A stretch of 24,497 bases of DNA. Origin: Heritagella sp051881655. GTDB lineage: Bacteria; Bacillota; Clostridia; Oscillospirales; Acutalibacteraceae. How positions within the stretch are numbered: position 1 is the stretch's first letter; each line of letters starts with the position of its first letter. The DNA lies in the NCBI GenBank assembly GCA_051881655.1, contig JBJEQH010000235.1:1-24497 (forward strand), read 5' to 3'. Position numbers and translations under genes: made by a program. The notes below the pieces were generated by a model. That model did not search any database, was not told the origin of the DNA, and was given only the letters and a program-made list of their open reading frames with translations. Positions 7,420 through 15,567 of the stretch are shown piece after piece.

Positions 7420-9165
7420 ATGTCCAGACAAAATGAAACGCTTTTTTTCTATACGGTACGCCTGATGGCACGCGATCCCGCCGAAATGCTGCACGGCGCT
7501 TTATACCGGGCCCGGCGCGCTTTCTGGGAGACCGGGCGGCGCGGTCATCTGAACGAAAAGGAACCGTACAGCGGGCTGCCCTGCCGGACCGCCGGCACCG
7601 TTTCGCGGCGGCACCTGAAATGGCAGCGCCAGATCGGCGGGGTGCTGCGCGAGGAGGCATTCCCTTTTGAAAAAGGACATGCCCTGCTGCTGCGCGATGA
7701 GAACGGTGCCCTGATTGGCCGCATTGTCTACGGCCGCAGGCAGGAGTGGCTGCGCTCGGCCTATCTGACCCCGGGTGAGACAGAGCCGCAGGTAATTTTG
7801 CAGCCGGGCGCGGAAGACGGCACCCTTCTGATGCTGACGCGAAAGGAAAACGGGCAGTACCAGAAGCGGACACTGTATCCCTCCCCCTATGCGCCCGGTA
7901 CCCTTACGCAGAGCGTGATTAACGGCCGCCTGGGCGAGCCCGTGGTGATTGCCGCAACCAACCAGGGGGACTTTGGCTATACCGGCCGGGAGGAGAGCGG
8001 CCAGCGCCGCCAGCTGACACAGGATATCGCCCGCGGGACGGTCTCGGCGCTGCCGAAATGGCAGGCGCCGCCGGAAGAACCGGAGGAGAATGCAGCCGAT
8101 CCCCGGGAGAAAGCCGAAAAGATGTATCAGGACCTGTCCTTCCTGCTGGACGAGGCTTCGCAGAAGCTGCCGCCTCTGCCCGTTCCGGTGCCCCCGGAAA
8201 TGGACCCAAAAACCGCTCTGCCGCAGGATCCCCCTGAAGAGCTGCCGGCCGCGACTTTGCAGGAAGAGTCCCCCAAACCGGAACCCACCGGGGAGGAAAA
8301 AGATGGGAAGGCTCCTCTCCCCGAAGAAAACGAACCTGAGGAAGAGGAACCGTCGGATCCCGCTGAAGATGCCGCCGGAGAGCCGGACCCGGTTTCCGCC
8401 ATTCTGCCCCAGCCGGATTCCTCTCCCCAGCCGTCTTCCGGCGGCCGGCGCTACCGCGTCGCATTAAAACCGCTGAACGGAGAGGTTCAGTACCTGGAAA
8501 AACGACCCGCTCCGGCGGCCGCACGGCCGCATGTGGCTGTGAGCGCCCAGGAGAGCTATCTGTATTTCGGCGAAATGCTGGAGGGTCTGCGCCACGGCAG
8601 GGGCCGCACCCAGCAGGAAAACGGATTTACCGCCTATGAGGGCACTTATAAAAACAACCAGCGCGACGGCTGGGGCGCCTATTACTACCGCTCCGGCGAG
8701 CCGTGCTATGTGGGATCCTTCCGGGAGAACAAGCGCGACGGGATCGGCGTCACCTTCCGGGATCAGGAGCACTGGATCCACGTGGGCTCCTGGCACGAGG
8801 ATGTTCCCGGCGGGGTCAGCTCGTTATTCAATGAAAAGGGCGATCTTCTCTATGCGGGTGTGATCGAAAACGGCAAAAAACAGGGGGCCGGTGCCGTTCT
8901 GCACGGGGAAAACGGGCAGATGTTCGTGGGCAAATGGAAGGACAATCAGCCCACCGGCGAGGGTTCAGTCTTCGACCGGGAGGGAAATCTGCTGTACACC
9001 GGCTCGTGGAAAGAGGGAAAGCGCGAAGGGGAAGGGACCTCGTTTGACAAACAGGGCCGGGTGGTGTTCACCGGCATCTGGCGGCAGGACCGGTACTTTA
9101 CCGGCCTGCAGCTGCGGCGCCTGGAAGAGGGCTGTGACGTATCCGCGCCGGAAAAGGATGGATAA
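7420..9165 (+). CDS. MORN-repeat protein with uncharacterised N-terminal domain
   Basis: A 581-residue protein with no signal peptide or membrane segment, so probably cytoplasmic. Residues 1 to about 215 form a basic globular region that I do not recognise. Residues 216-340 are a Pro/Glu-rich, low-complexity linker. Residues 382-562 hold seven MORN repeats plus a partial eighth, each opening with a YxGxW/F-type unit such as YVGSF, FVGKW and YTGSW, followed by a Gly-containing turn such as RDGIG or REGEG. MORN repeats form elongated beta arrays that in other proteins bind lipids or partner proteins or aid dimerisation. The frame is open back to 6799, but the ATG at 7420 follows GAGGAGGGG (7404-7411) and lies downstream of an extended -10 promoter. 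It is the first gene of a pair with the MBL-fold hydrolase 41 bases downstream. Function unknown. Confidence 0.85.
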   Translation: MSRQNETLFFYTVRLMARDPAEMLHGALYRARRAFWETGRRGHLNEKEPYSGLPCRTAGTVSRRHLKWQRQIGGVLREEAFPFEKGHALLLRDENGALIGRIVYGRRQEWLRSAYLTPGETEPQVILQPGAEDGTLLMLTRKENGQYQKRTLYPSPYAPGTLTQSVINGRLGEPVVIAATNQGDFGYTGREESGQRRQLTQDIARGTVSALPKWQAPPEEPEENAADPREKAEKMYQDLSFLLDEASQKLPPLPVPVPPEMDPKTALPQDPPEELPAATLQEESPKPEPTGEEKDGKAPLPEENEPEEEEPSDPAEDAAGEPDPVSAILPQPDSSPQPSSGGRRYRVALKPLNGEVQYLEKRPAPAAARPHVAVSAQESYLYFGEMLEGLRHGRGRTQQENGFTAYEGTYKNNQRDGWGAYYYRSGEPCYVGSFRENKRDGIGVTFRDQEHWIHVGSWHEDVPGGVSSLFNEKGDLLYAGVIENGKKQGAGAVLHGENGQMFVGKWKDNQPTGEGSVFDREGNLLYTGSWKEGKREGEGTSFDKQGRVVFTGIWRQDRYFTGLQLRRLEEGCDVSAPEKDG

Positions 9166-9206
9166 ATCCACCGGCCATTGACCTTACACAACAGGGAGGG
9201 ATTCTC

Positions 9207-10508
9207 TTGCAGTGGTTGGAAATGCAGAATGTGGAATACGGCGCCTGTACGGTTTTGTGCGGAAAAAGCCGGGAGATTCTGATGGTGGACTGCGGCAGTA
9301 TCAATCACCGCCTGCGGGAAAACGACGGGGAGATGTCCCGGCGCTTTTCCGAGATTGCCCTGCGGTACCAGCCCATGCAGCAGCGCCACTTCCTTTTAAC
9401 CCATTATCACCGCGACCATATGAACGGTTTTCTGCAGATCATCCGCCGGGCCCCCGATACCTTTTCCCGGGTATACCTGCCGGCCATTCCGGTGGACCGG
9501 GGCGGGCTATCCCCGCTGATCGATTTTGCCCTGTTCGCCCATGTGTTCCTTCCTTCGCAGACCGAATGCGCCCAGGTGAACACCAGCTGCCTGTACGCGT
9601 TTGACCGGATCGCCGGCACCGTGGGGCTGGATAAGGTTTTTGTGCTGGGGCAGGAGGACCGCTTTCCGTTCGACGGCATCACCTACGAGGTACTGTGGCC
9701 CCCGCGGGAAAACGCCGATTTTCCCGATTTGTTCCGCAGCACGGTGGACGAGCTGAACGCCTGCCTGTTTAACCCCTATCTCGGCGGGCGGGAGCGGCAA
9801 TTTGCCGGATTTAAGGACGAATTTTGTAAAATGTACACCCGGTGCTGCCGGGATTTCTCCCCGCGGCACCGGGCGCCGCTGGATGTCTGCCAGCGGGATG
9901 TCCGGCGCTTACAGGAACTGCTCGCCATTCTCGACGATTTTTCCGAAGAAATCCGCCGTTCCCCCGCCGCGCCGGACATTCAGGCTCTGCTCTCTTCCCC
10001 CTCGGCCCGGGCGGCCTACAGCGAAGCCGCCAATGCCATGAGCCTGGTTTTCCACAACCGCCGGGATAAACAGGCCAGCCTGGACGATATTCTGATGACC
10101 GGCGACTGCACTCCCGATACGCTGGCCCGCCTGTCGGACCGGCTGTACAGCGATTATTTCATTGTGCAGGCGCCCCACCACGGGACCGCTTCCGGCTATT
10201 CCCCGGTGCTGCGTGATCTGGGTATCTCTCATCTTCTGCTCTCCGGCGGGGATTACCCGGCCGCCGGAAAAATGGCCCTGGAATACCTGGATTTTGACTG
10301 CATCCGCCACTGCACCAATTCCGCTTTGTGCCCGTTTTTTGCAGCCAGCGGCAGCTGCTGCAACCGGGTGCGCTATTGTTACGACCGTTACCCGGCCCCG
10401 GCTCTATCCCTTCGGTGCGAAGCGGCGGTTACTCCGCAGAAAAACACCGGATGCGGCATTTACACCGTCGGCTGTAGGGGGACGAAGGGCTGCTTCTGCG
10501 ACCTGTAG
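9207..10508 (+). CDS. ComEC-like metallo-beta-lactamase-fold hydrolase with Cys-rich tail
   Basis: A 433-residue protein with the MBL zinc-ligand motif THYHRDH (H66, H68, D70, H71), a later metal-ligand Asp in LMTGD (D300), and APHHGTASGYS (H324/H325). The NAMSLVF...LMTGD order resembles the C-terminal MBL domain of ComEC/Rec2, but there are no membrane segments, so it is a soluble stand-alone domain. The start is TTG at 9207 behind GGGAGGG with six-base spacing; ATG at 9222 is the alternative. Residues 160-290 form an insertion richer in helix than usual. The last 70 residues hold eleven cysteines (365 to 431), beyond the MBL fold, which suggests an extra metal site. Operon position links it to the MORN protein. 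Substrate unknown: nucleic acid, a phosphodiester or another ester are all possible. Confidence 0.82.
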   Translation: MQWLEMQNVEYGACTVLCGKSREILMVDCGSINHRLRENDGEMSRRFSEIALRYQPMQQRHFLLTHYHRDHMNGFLQIIRRAPDTFSRVYLPAIPVDRGGLSPLIDFALFAHVFLPSQTECAQVNTSCLYAFDRIAGTVGLDKVFVLGQEDRFPFDGITYEVLWPPRENADFPDLFRSTVDELNACLFNPYLGGRERQFAGFKDEFCKMYTRCCRDFSPRHRAPLDVCQRDVRRLQELLAILDDFSEEIRRSPAAPDIQALLSSPSARAAYSEAANAMSLVFHNRRDKQASLDDILMTGDCTPDTLARLSDRLYSDYFIVQAPHHGTASGYSPVLRDLGISHLLLSGGDYPAAGKMALEYLDFDCIRHCTNSALCPFFAASGSCCNRVRYCYDRYPAPALSLRCEAAVTPQKNTGCGIYTVGCRGTKGCFCDL

Positions 10509-10539
10509 CCGAAAATCAGCCGATCATGGCTTTTTCGGC
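10508..10539. terminator. Hairpin between convergent stops
   Basis: GCCGAAAA (10508-10515) pairs with TTTTCGGC (10532-10539), enclosing a second stem AGCC (10518-10521) with GGCT (10528-10531) and a six-base loop. The inner stem is followed by T's on both strands, so it may terminate the MBL transcript and that of the facing small gene. No long U-tract follows the outer stem. Confidence 0.5.
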
Positions 10540-10698
10540 ATCGCCCAGCAGCTGGCCCACGGCGTGCAAAGCCCGGTCGGCGCTGCGCTTCATACGGCGG
10601 CGGCTGCCGCGGTCCATGTGATGGACCATCGCAACCACGGCGCCGCCCGCCGCGATCGTCAGTCCCAGGCCCGTCAGCATTTTCATGGCTCCCTGCAT
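10516..10698 (-). CDS. Small single-span membrane protein, unknown
   Basis: A 60-residue product with one hydrophobic Gly/Ala-rich segment (about residues 7-25), then an Arg/Lys-rich stretch with HHM and RRRMKR and an amphipathic C-terminal helix. The layout recalls YtxH-like or other small Firmicute envelope proteins, but I do not recognise a family. The ATG at 10698 is preceded by AGGGAGGTGG at a normal distance. A longer frame from 10797 (93 residues), behind a G-rich stretch, is a possible alternative start. It converges with the MBL gene, leaving seven bases between stops. Confidence 0.6.
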   Translation of the reverse strand: MQGAMKMLTGLGLTIAAGGAVVAMVHHMDRGSRRRMKRSADRALHAVGQLLGDAEKAMIG

Positions 10699-10892
10699 AC
10701 GTTTTATCCACCTCCCTGTTTTTCCGATGAGAATCAACATGTCAAAGAGGAAGTCCCCCTTTCGGGGATTCCCCATGCCTATCATACCCCTGTTCATGCT
10801 TTTTACCCCCCTGTAAATTCTGGTCGCTCTCGGGCGGCCGTCTTTTTTCGTTCTTTTTTGCCAAACTGTTTTTAGGAAAGGATGATCTCCCC

Positions 10893-11402
10893 GTGCCGAG
10901 AATCAACATCGTAATGGTGGAGCCCGAAATCCCGCAGAACACCGGCAATGTGGCGCGCACCTGCGCCGTTACCGGCGCGCGGCTGCATCTGGTGGGACCC
11001 ATGGGCTTTCGGATTGACGACCGAAAATTGAAACGCGCCGGTCTGGATTACTGGCACATGCTCGACATTACCTACTACAAAAGTCTGGACGAATTTTTTG
11101 AAAAAAACAGCGGTAATTTTTTCTTTTTCACATCCAAAGGACGCCACCGCCACACCGACGTCCGGTATCCGGACGACTGCTATCTGTTTTTCGGAAAGGA
11201 GACGGCCGGACTGCCCGAAGAATTGCTGCTCAAATACCCCGATACCTGTGTGCGTATTCCCATGCTGCCGGGGGCGCGGTGCCTGAACCTGTCCAACAGC
11301 GTGGCCGTCGGGGTTTATGAGGTGCTTCGCCAGTGGGATTACCCGGCTTTGCAGAACGAGGGCCAGCTGCACCACGGCACTTGGGAGGAAAGCGGCCGGT
11401 AA
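10893..11402 (+). CDS. trmL: tRNA (cytidine/uridine-2'-O-)-methyltransferase TrmL
   Basis: A 169-residue SPOUT-class methyltransferase, slightly longer than the usual 155 or so. TrmL methylates the ribose of the wobble nucleotide (position 34) of certain leucine tRNAs using S-adenosylmethionine. Signatures are EPEIPQNTGNVART (10-23), FGKETAGLP (100-108), and the trefoil-knot SAM-binding segment IPMLPGARCLNLSNSVAVG (122-140). The start is GTG behind AGGAAAGGA (10874-10882), which gives the start expected for the family. It is separated from the divergent small gene by about 190 bases and lies just upstream of the glycolytic cluster, with no clear terminator between them. Confidence 0.93.
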   Translation: MPRINIVMVEPEIPQNTGNVARTCAVTGARLHLVGPMGFRIDDRKLKRAGLDYWHMLDITYYKSLDEFFEKNSGNFFFFTSKGRHRHTDVRYPDDCYLFFGKETAGLPEELLLKYPDTCVRIPMLPGARCLNLSNSVAVGVYEVLRQWDYPALQNEGQLHHGTWEESGR

Positions 11403-11447
11403 AGCGCAAAAAATCCAGCACCCACCCAACTTTCGTATCAGAACCAC

Positions 11448-11476
11448 TTGAAACGCCCTGTCTTTTGGTATAAAAT
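11448..11476 (+). promoter_or_regulatory. Promoter of the pgk cluster
   Basis: TTGAAA (11448-11453), a 17-base spacer and TAAAAT (11471-11476) form a good sigma-A match about 110 bases ahead of pgk. A second, weaker pair, TTGAAG (11539-11544) and TATACT (11561-11566), lies so near the ribosome site that it would leave almost no leader. Confidence 0.65.
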
Positions 11477-11506
11477 AAATAAGGAACTTTGTGTTCCGTT
11501 TAACGA

Positions 11507-11540
11507 TCACGGTGCTTCTGACAGCGCGGTGACTCTTTTT
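11507..11540 (+). terminator. Terminator-like hairpin in the pgk leader
   Basis: TCAC (11507-11510) pairs with GTGA (11529-11532). After one G-G mismatch, GTGCT (11512-11516) pairs with AGCGC (11523-11527, one G-U), with a six-base loop. CTCTTTTT follows. It lies between the predicted promoter and the pgk start, so it could attenuate transcription, or end read-through from trmL if the downstream promoter is the real one. Confidence 0.4.
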
Positions 11541-11592
11541 GAAGGATATGATCCCCAAACTATACTGAAATGGATAAGGAGTGCTAACCAAC

Positions 11593-12807
11593 ATGAGCCT
11601 GCTGAACAAAAAAACGGTGGACGACATCAACGTAAAGGGCAAAAAAGTCCTGGTCCGCTGCGACTTCAACGTGCCGATGAAGGGCGGCGTCATCACCGAT
11701 GAAAACCGCATCAACGCGGCCCTGCCCACCATCAAGAAGCTGATCAACGACGGCGGCAAGGTCATCCTCTGCTCCCATATGGGCAAGCCGAAGGGTGAGC
11801 CGGTTCCCGAGCTGAGCCTCGCTCCCGTGGCGGTAAAACTGAGCGAAAAGCTGGGCGTCGATGTAAAATTCGCCGCGGATGACTGTGTCGTGGGTGAAAA
11901 CGCCAAGGCGGCCGTGGCTGCCATGAACGACGGCGACGTGGTCCTGCTGCAGAACACCCGTTACCGCAAAGAAGAGACCAAAAACGGTGAAGCCTTCTCC
12001 AAGGAACTGGCTTCCCTGTGCGATGTGTTTGTAAACGATGCCTTCGGCACCGCGCACCGCGCCCACTGCTCCACGGTCGGCGTGGCCGATTATGTGGAAG
12101 AGAGCGCTGTCGGCTACCTGATGGGCAAAGAGCTGAAGTACCTGGGCAACGCAGTAGAGGATCCCAAGCGTCCCTTCGTGTGCATTCTGGGCGGCGCCAA
12201 AGTGGCGGACAAGCTGAATGTAATCGAAAACCTGCTGAACAAGGCCGATACCCTGATCATCGGCGGCGGCATGTCCTTTACGTTCCTGAAGGCCATGGGC
12301 CATCAGATCGGCCTGTCCCTGCTGGACGAGAGCAAAGTGGATTACTGCCGTGATATGCTGAAGAAGGCGGAAGAGAAGGGCGTAAAGCTGCTGCTGCCCA
12401 TCGACTCGGTCTGTTCGCCCGTATATCCCAACCCGGTAGACGCCAAGCTGGATGTGCAGGTTGTCAATTCCGATGATATCCCCGCCGATGAAATGGGCCT
12501 GGATATCGGACCGAAGACGGTCGAGCTGTTCGCCAGCGAGATCGCCAAGGCCAAGACCATTGTGTGGAACGGCCCGATGGGCGTTGCCGAAAACCCGCAG
12601 CTGGCCAACGGCACCCTGGGTGTTGCGAAGGCCATGGCGGCCAACGAGGATGCCATCACCATTATCGGCGGCGGCGACTCGGCGGCGGCTGTCAACCAGC
12701 TGGGCTTCGGTGACAAGATGACCCATATCTCCACCGGCGGCGGCGCTTCCCTGGAATTCCTGGAGGGCAAGCAGCTTCCCGGCATCGAGTGCATCAGCGA
12801 GAAATAA
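11593..12807 (+). CDS. pgk: Phosphoglycerate kinase
   Basis: Converts 1,3-bisphosphoglycerate and ADP to 3-phosphoglycerate and ATP in glycolysis, in the cytoplasm. The 404-residue length is normal for the family. The N-terminal substrate domain carries RCDFNVP (22-28), and [18 protein letters not shown] follows in the middle of that domain. The nucleotide domain has [17 protein letters not shown] and GGGDSAAA (359-366). An upstream in-frame ATG at 11581 overlaps AAGGAG (11576-11581), so the ATG at 11593 is the start. It is first in a pgk-tpiA-gpmI cluster; gap and eno, often neighbours, are absent from the window. Confidence 0.98.
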   Translation: MSLLNKKTVDDINVKGKKVLVRCDFNVPMKGGVITDENRINAALPTIKKLINDGGKVILCSHMGKPKGEPVPELSLAPVAVKLSEKLGVDVKFAADDCVVGENAKAAVAAMNDGDVVLLQNTRYRKEETKNGEAFSKELASLCDVFVNDAFGTAHRAHCSTVGVADYVEESAVGYLMGKELKYLGNAVEDPKRPFVCILGGAKVADKLNVIENLLNKADTLIIGGGMSFTFLKAMGHQIGLSLLDESKVDYCRDMLKKAEEKGVKLLLPIDSVCSPVYPNPVDAKLDVQVVNSDDIPADEMGLDIGPKTVELFASEIAKAKTIVWNGPMGVAENPQLANGTLGVAKAMAANEDAITIIGGGDSAAAVNQLGFGDKMTHISTGGGASLEFLEGKQLPGIECISEK

Positions 12808-12823
12808 GAACGACGGCATTTCG

Positions 12824-12854
12824 GGGCGGGAGAGGCTTACTTTCCCGCCCTTTT
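12824..12854 (+). terminator. Intergenic hairpin between pgk and tpiA
   Basis: GGGCGGGA (12824-12831) pairs perfectly with TCCCGCCC (12843-12850) around an 11-base loop, followed by TTTT. It could be a partial terminator or a 3' stabilising hairpin that sets the ratio of pgk to tpiA transcript. Confidence 0.7.
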
Positions 12855-12890
12855 CCCCCTAACAACATTTTTTAAAGGATGGGATTACCA

Positions 12891-13661
12891 ATGAATAAAG
12901 CAAAGAGAAAGGCTGTTATTGCCGGCAACTGGAAAATGAACAAAACCCCCGCCGAGGCCAAGGTTCTGCTGGAAGGCATTATGCCCCTGGTGAAGGATGC
13001 GGACTGCGATGTGATCGCCTGTGTTCCCTATGTGGACCTGCAGACCGCGCTGGAGACCACGGCCGGCAGCAATGTGCAGATCGGCGCGGAGAACTGCCAT
13101 TGGGCCGAGAGCGGCGCTTTCACCGGTGAAATTTCCGCCAACATGCTCACCTCCATGGGGGTAAAGACCGTTATCATCGGCCACAGCGAGCGCCGCACCT
13201 ATTTCGGTGATACCGATGTGACCGTGCAGAAGCGTGTACGCGCTGCGCTGGATGCGGGCATGACCGTGATCCTGTGCGTGGGCGAATATCTGGAGCAGCG
13301 CGAGCAGGGCGTGACCGCCGAAGTGGTGGCCATGCAGACGAAGATCGACCTGCAGGGTGTTTCCAAGGACGAGCTGAAAAACGTGATCATCGCCTACGAG
13401 CCCGTGTGGGCCATCGGCACCGGCAAAACCGCCACGGCGGAACAGGCCAACGAGGTCTGCGCCCTGATCCGCGGCACGATTGCCGATCTGTATGACGAGG
13501 ATGCGGCCGAGGGGATCACCATTCAGTACGGCGGCTCGATGAATGCCAAGAACGCGGCTGAACTGCTGGCCCAGCCCGATGTGGACGGCGGCCTGATCGG
13601 CGGCGCTTCCCTGAAGCCCGCGGACTTCGCCGAGATTGTAAAAGCGGCCACCGTCGGCTGA
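12891..13661 (+). CDS. tpiA: Triosephosphate isomerase
   Basis: Interconverts dihydroxyacetone phosphate and glyceraldehyde 3-phosphate. The 256-residue TIM barrel shows all catalytic signatures: GNWKMN with K15, IIGHSERR with H98, [11 protein letters not shown] with E170 and the flexible loop that follows, and the phosphate-binding [12 protein letters not shown]. The ATG at 12891 is used because the in-frame ATG at 12879 lies inside the AAAGGATGGG ribosome site. It sits 83 bases after pgk and 79 before gpmI, with a GC-rich hairpin in each gap. Confidence 0.98.
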   Translation: MNKAKRKAVIAGNWKMNKTPAEAKVLLEGIMPLVKDADCDVIACVPYVDLQTALETTAGSNVQIGAENCHWAESGAFTGEISANMLTSMGVKTVIIGHSERRTYFGDTDVTVQKRVRAALDAGMTVILCVGEYLEQREQGVTAEVVAMQTKIDLQGVSKDELKNVIIAYEPVWAIGTGKTATAEQANEVCALIRGTIADLYDEDAAEGITIQYGGSMNAKNAAELLAQPDVDGGLIGGASLKPADFAEIVKAATVG

Positions 13662-13687
13662 TCCTTTTGGTACAAAGATGTTTTCGT

Positions 13688-13712
13688 GGGCGGCCTGCGC
13701 CGCCCATTTCTT
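13688..13712 (+). terminator. Intergenic hairpin between tpiA and gpmI
   Basis: GGGCGGC (13688-13694) pairs with GCCGCCC (13699-13705) around a tetraloop, followed by the T-rich ATTTCTTTC. The U-tract is interrupted, so partial termination or RNA processing/stabilisation is more likely than a full stop. Confidence 0.55.
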
Positions 13713-13740
13713 TCGAAATGAGAATGGAGGAAAATTCCAG

Positions 13741-15255
13741 ATGAAAAAACCTCTTGTCCTGATGATTCTGGACGGTTTCGGCATCGCCCCCAAAGAGGGC
13801 AACGCCATCGAGGCCGCCCGTACCCCGAACCTCGATAAGCTGTTTTCCCAGAACCCCCTGACCCAGATCGGTGCTTCCGGCCTGGATGTGGGCCTGCCGG
13901 ATGGGCAGATGGGCAACAGCGAGGTGGGCCATACCAATATCGGCGCCGGCCGCATTGTGTATCAGGAGCTGACCCGCATCACCAAGTCGATCCAGGACGG
14001 CGACTTCTTCCAGAATGAAGCCTTCCTGTCCGCCATCGAAAACGTGAAAAAGAATCACTCCGCCCTGCACCTGATGGGTCTGCTCAGCGACGGCGGCGTG
14101 CACAGCCATAATACCCATCTGTACGGTCTGCTGGAGCTGGCCAAGAAAAACGGCATTGAAAACGTGTATGTCCACTGCTTTATGGACGGCCGCGACGTGC
14201 CCCCGTCCTCCGGCAAGGATTATGTGGCCGAGCTGATCGAAAAGATGAAGGAAATCGGCGTGGGCCAGATTGCCACCGTAATGGGCCGCTACTATGCCAT
14301 GGACCGCGACAACCGCTGGGAGCGCGTGGAAAAAGCCTATGCCGCCATGGTATACGGCGAAGGGGAAAAAGCTGCCTGCGGCCTGTGCGCCATGCAGAAC
14401 AGCTATGATAACGGTGTGACCGATGAATTTGTGGTGCCCACCGTAATCGACGGCGCCCAGCCCATCCAGCCGAACGACAGCGTGATCTTCTTTAATTTCC
14501 GCCCGGACCGCGCCCGTGAGATCACCCGCACCCTGGTGGATCCCGATTTCACCGGTTTTGAGCGCCGGAATGGCTTCTTCCCGCTGACCTATATCTGCAT
14601 GACCCCCTATGATGCCACCATGCCCAACGTGGATGTGGCCTTTAAGAAAGAGAGCCTGGACAACACACTGGGCGAGTATATCAGCAAGCTGGGCATGAAG
14701 CAGCTGCGCATTGCCGAGACCGAGAAATACGCCCATGTGACGTTCTTCTTCAACGGCGGTGTGGAGAAGCAGTATGAGGGCGAGGACCGCATTCTGGTGC
14801 ACTCCCCGAAGGTAGCCACCTATGACCTGCAGCCCGAGATGAGTGCCTATGAAGTGACCGACAAGATGGTGGACGCTGTGAACAGTGGCAAATATGATGT
14901 GATTATCCTGAACTTTGCCAACTGCGACATGGTGGGCCACACCGGTGTGTTCGACGCGGCTGTGAAAGCCGTCGAGGCCGTGGATACCTGCGTAGGGCGC
15001 GTGATTGATGCCGTTTTGGCACAGGGCGGCGCCGCGCTGATCACCGCTGACCATGGAAATGCCGACCACATGTTTGACGAGGACGGCACCCCCTTCACCG
15101 CCCACACCACCAACCCGGTTCCGTTGTGTGTAGTGGGACATCCCTGCACGCTGCGCGAGGGCGGCCGCCTGGCGGATCTGGCCCCCACCATGCTGCAGAT
15201 TCTGAACATCCCGCAGCCTGCCGAGATGACCGGCAAGAGCCTGATCGCCGACTGA
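13741..15255 (+). CDS. gpmI: 2,3-bisphosphoglycerate-independent phosphoglycerate mutase
   Basis: Interconverts 3- and 2-phosphoglycerate through a phosphoserine intermediate and two metal ions. The 504-residue alkaline-phosphatase-superfamily protein begins with the metal-binding MILDGFG (D11). The nucleophile Ser60 lies in [41 protein letters not shown] and ITADHGNAD follow in the expected order. Family length is about 510. The start follows GGAGG (13726-13730); a 21-residue upstream extension of the frame is not supported. It is the last gene of the glycolytic cluster and is closed by a strong terminator. Confidence 0.97.
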   Translation: MKKPLVLMILDGFGIAPKEGNAIEAARTPNLDKLFSQNPLTQIGASGLDVGLPDGQMGNSEVGHTNIGAGRIVYQELTRITKSIQDGDFFQNEAFLSAIENVKKNHSALHLMGLLSDGGVHSHNTHLYGLLELAKKNGIENVYVHCFMDGRDVPPSSGKDYVAELIEKMKEIGVGQIATVMGRYYAMDRDNRWERVEKAYAAMVYGEGEKAACGLCAMQNSYDNGVTDEFVVPTVIDGAQPIQPNDSVIFFNFRPDRAREITRTLVDPDFTGFERRNGFFPLTYICMTPYDATMPNVDVAFKKESLDNTLGEYISKLGMKQLRIAETEKYAHVTFFFNGGVEKQYEGEDRILVHSPKVATYDLQPEMSAYEVTDKMVDAVNSGKYDVIILNFANCDMVGHTGVFDAAVKAVEAVDTCVGRVIDAVLAQGGAALITADHGNADHMFDEDGTPFTAHTTNPVPLCVVGHPCTLREGGRLADLAPTMLQILNIPQPAEMTGKSLIAD

Positions 15256-15286
15256 CCGGGGATTGTTCTTCTCTTTTTCAGTATGT

Positions 15287-15319
15287 AAAATGCCTGCTCC
15301 ATACGGAGCAGGCATTTTT
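15287..15319 (+). terminator. Strong intrinsic terminator after gpmI
   Basis: TGCCTGCTCC (15291-15300) and GGAGCAGGCA (15305-15314) form a ten-base perfect stem with an ATAC loop. Four A's on the left face TTTTT on the right. It ends the pgk-tpiA-gpmI cluster. Confidence 0.95.
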
Positions 15320-15464
15320 GTATATTTTCTTTTCTTTCTCCAATTTGTATATTCTTTTTATAATCTCCTGGGAAATCTGCCGGGAGATTTTCCAGGAACC
15401 TTTATCGATTTTTTCTTTTCCTCACAAATTCTCTGCTTTCAAGGGGAAAAATGCTGACATTAGC

Positions 15465-15540
15465 TGGACTTTTTTCCTTTTCCGGAGTAAAATTTTAGTG
15501 TATAGACATCCATCGGATTTTATCCGATTCATGTTTTTTG
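15465..15540 (+). promoter_or_regulatory. Possible glgB promoter and leader hairpin
   Basis: The 248 bases between the gpmI terminator and glgB are AT-rich and have no gene. TGGACT (15465-15470), 17 bases and TAAAAT (15488-15493) may be a sigma-A promoter. Downstream, ATCGGA (15512-15517) and TCCGAT (15523-15528) form a small hairpin followed four bases later by six T's, a weak terminator-like element in the leader. Nothing else was recognised in the stretch. Confidence 0.35.
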
Positions 15541-15567
15541 CGAAACCTGTATCAGGGAGGAAACAAT

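Noticed and set aside
9207..10508. Calling the MBL protein ComEC or a competence gene
   Set aside because: It lacks the competence membrane domain and OB region; only the MBL part resembles ComEC.
11584..13955. Minus-strand frames (411 and 356 residues) opposite pgk and tpiA
   Set aside because: Gly/His/Val-rich antisense translations of conserved glycolytic genes.
13516..15315. 599-residue minus-strand frame opposite gpmI
   Set aside because: Crosses the tpiA end, the gpmI gene and its terminator, with no recognisable domain.
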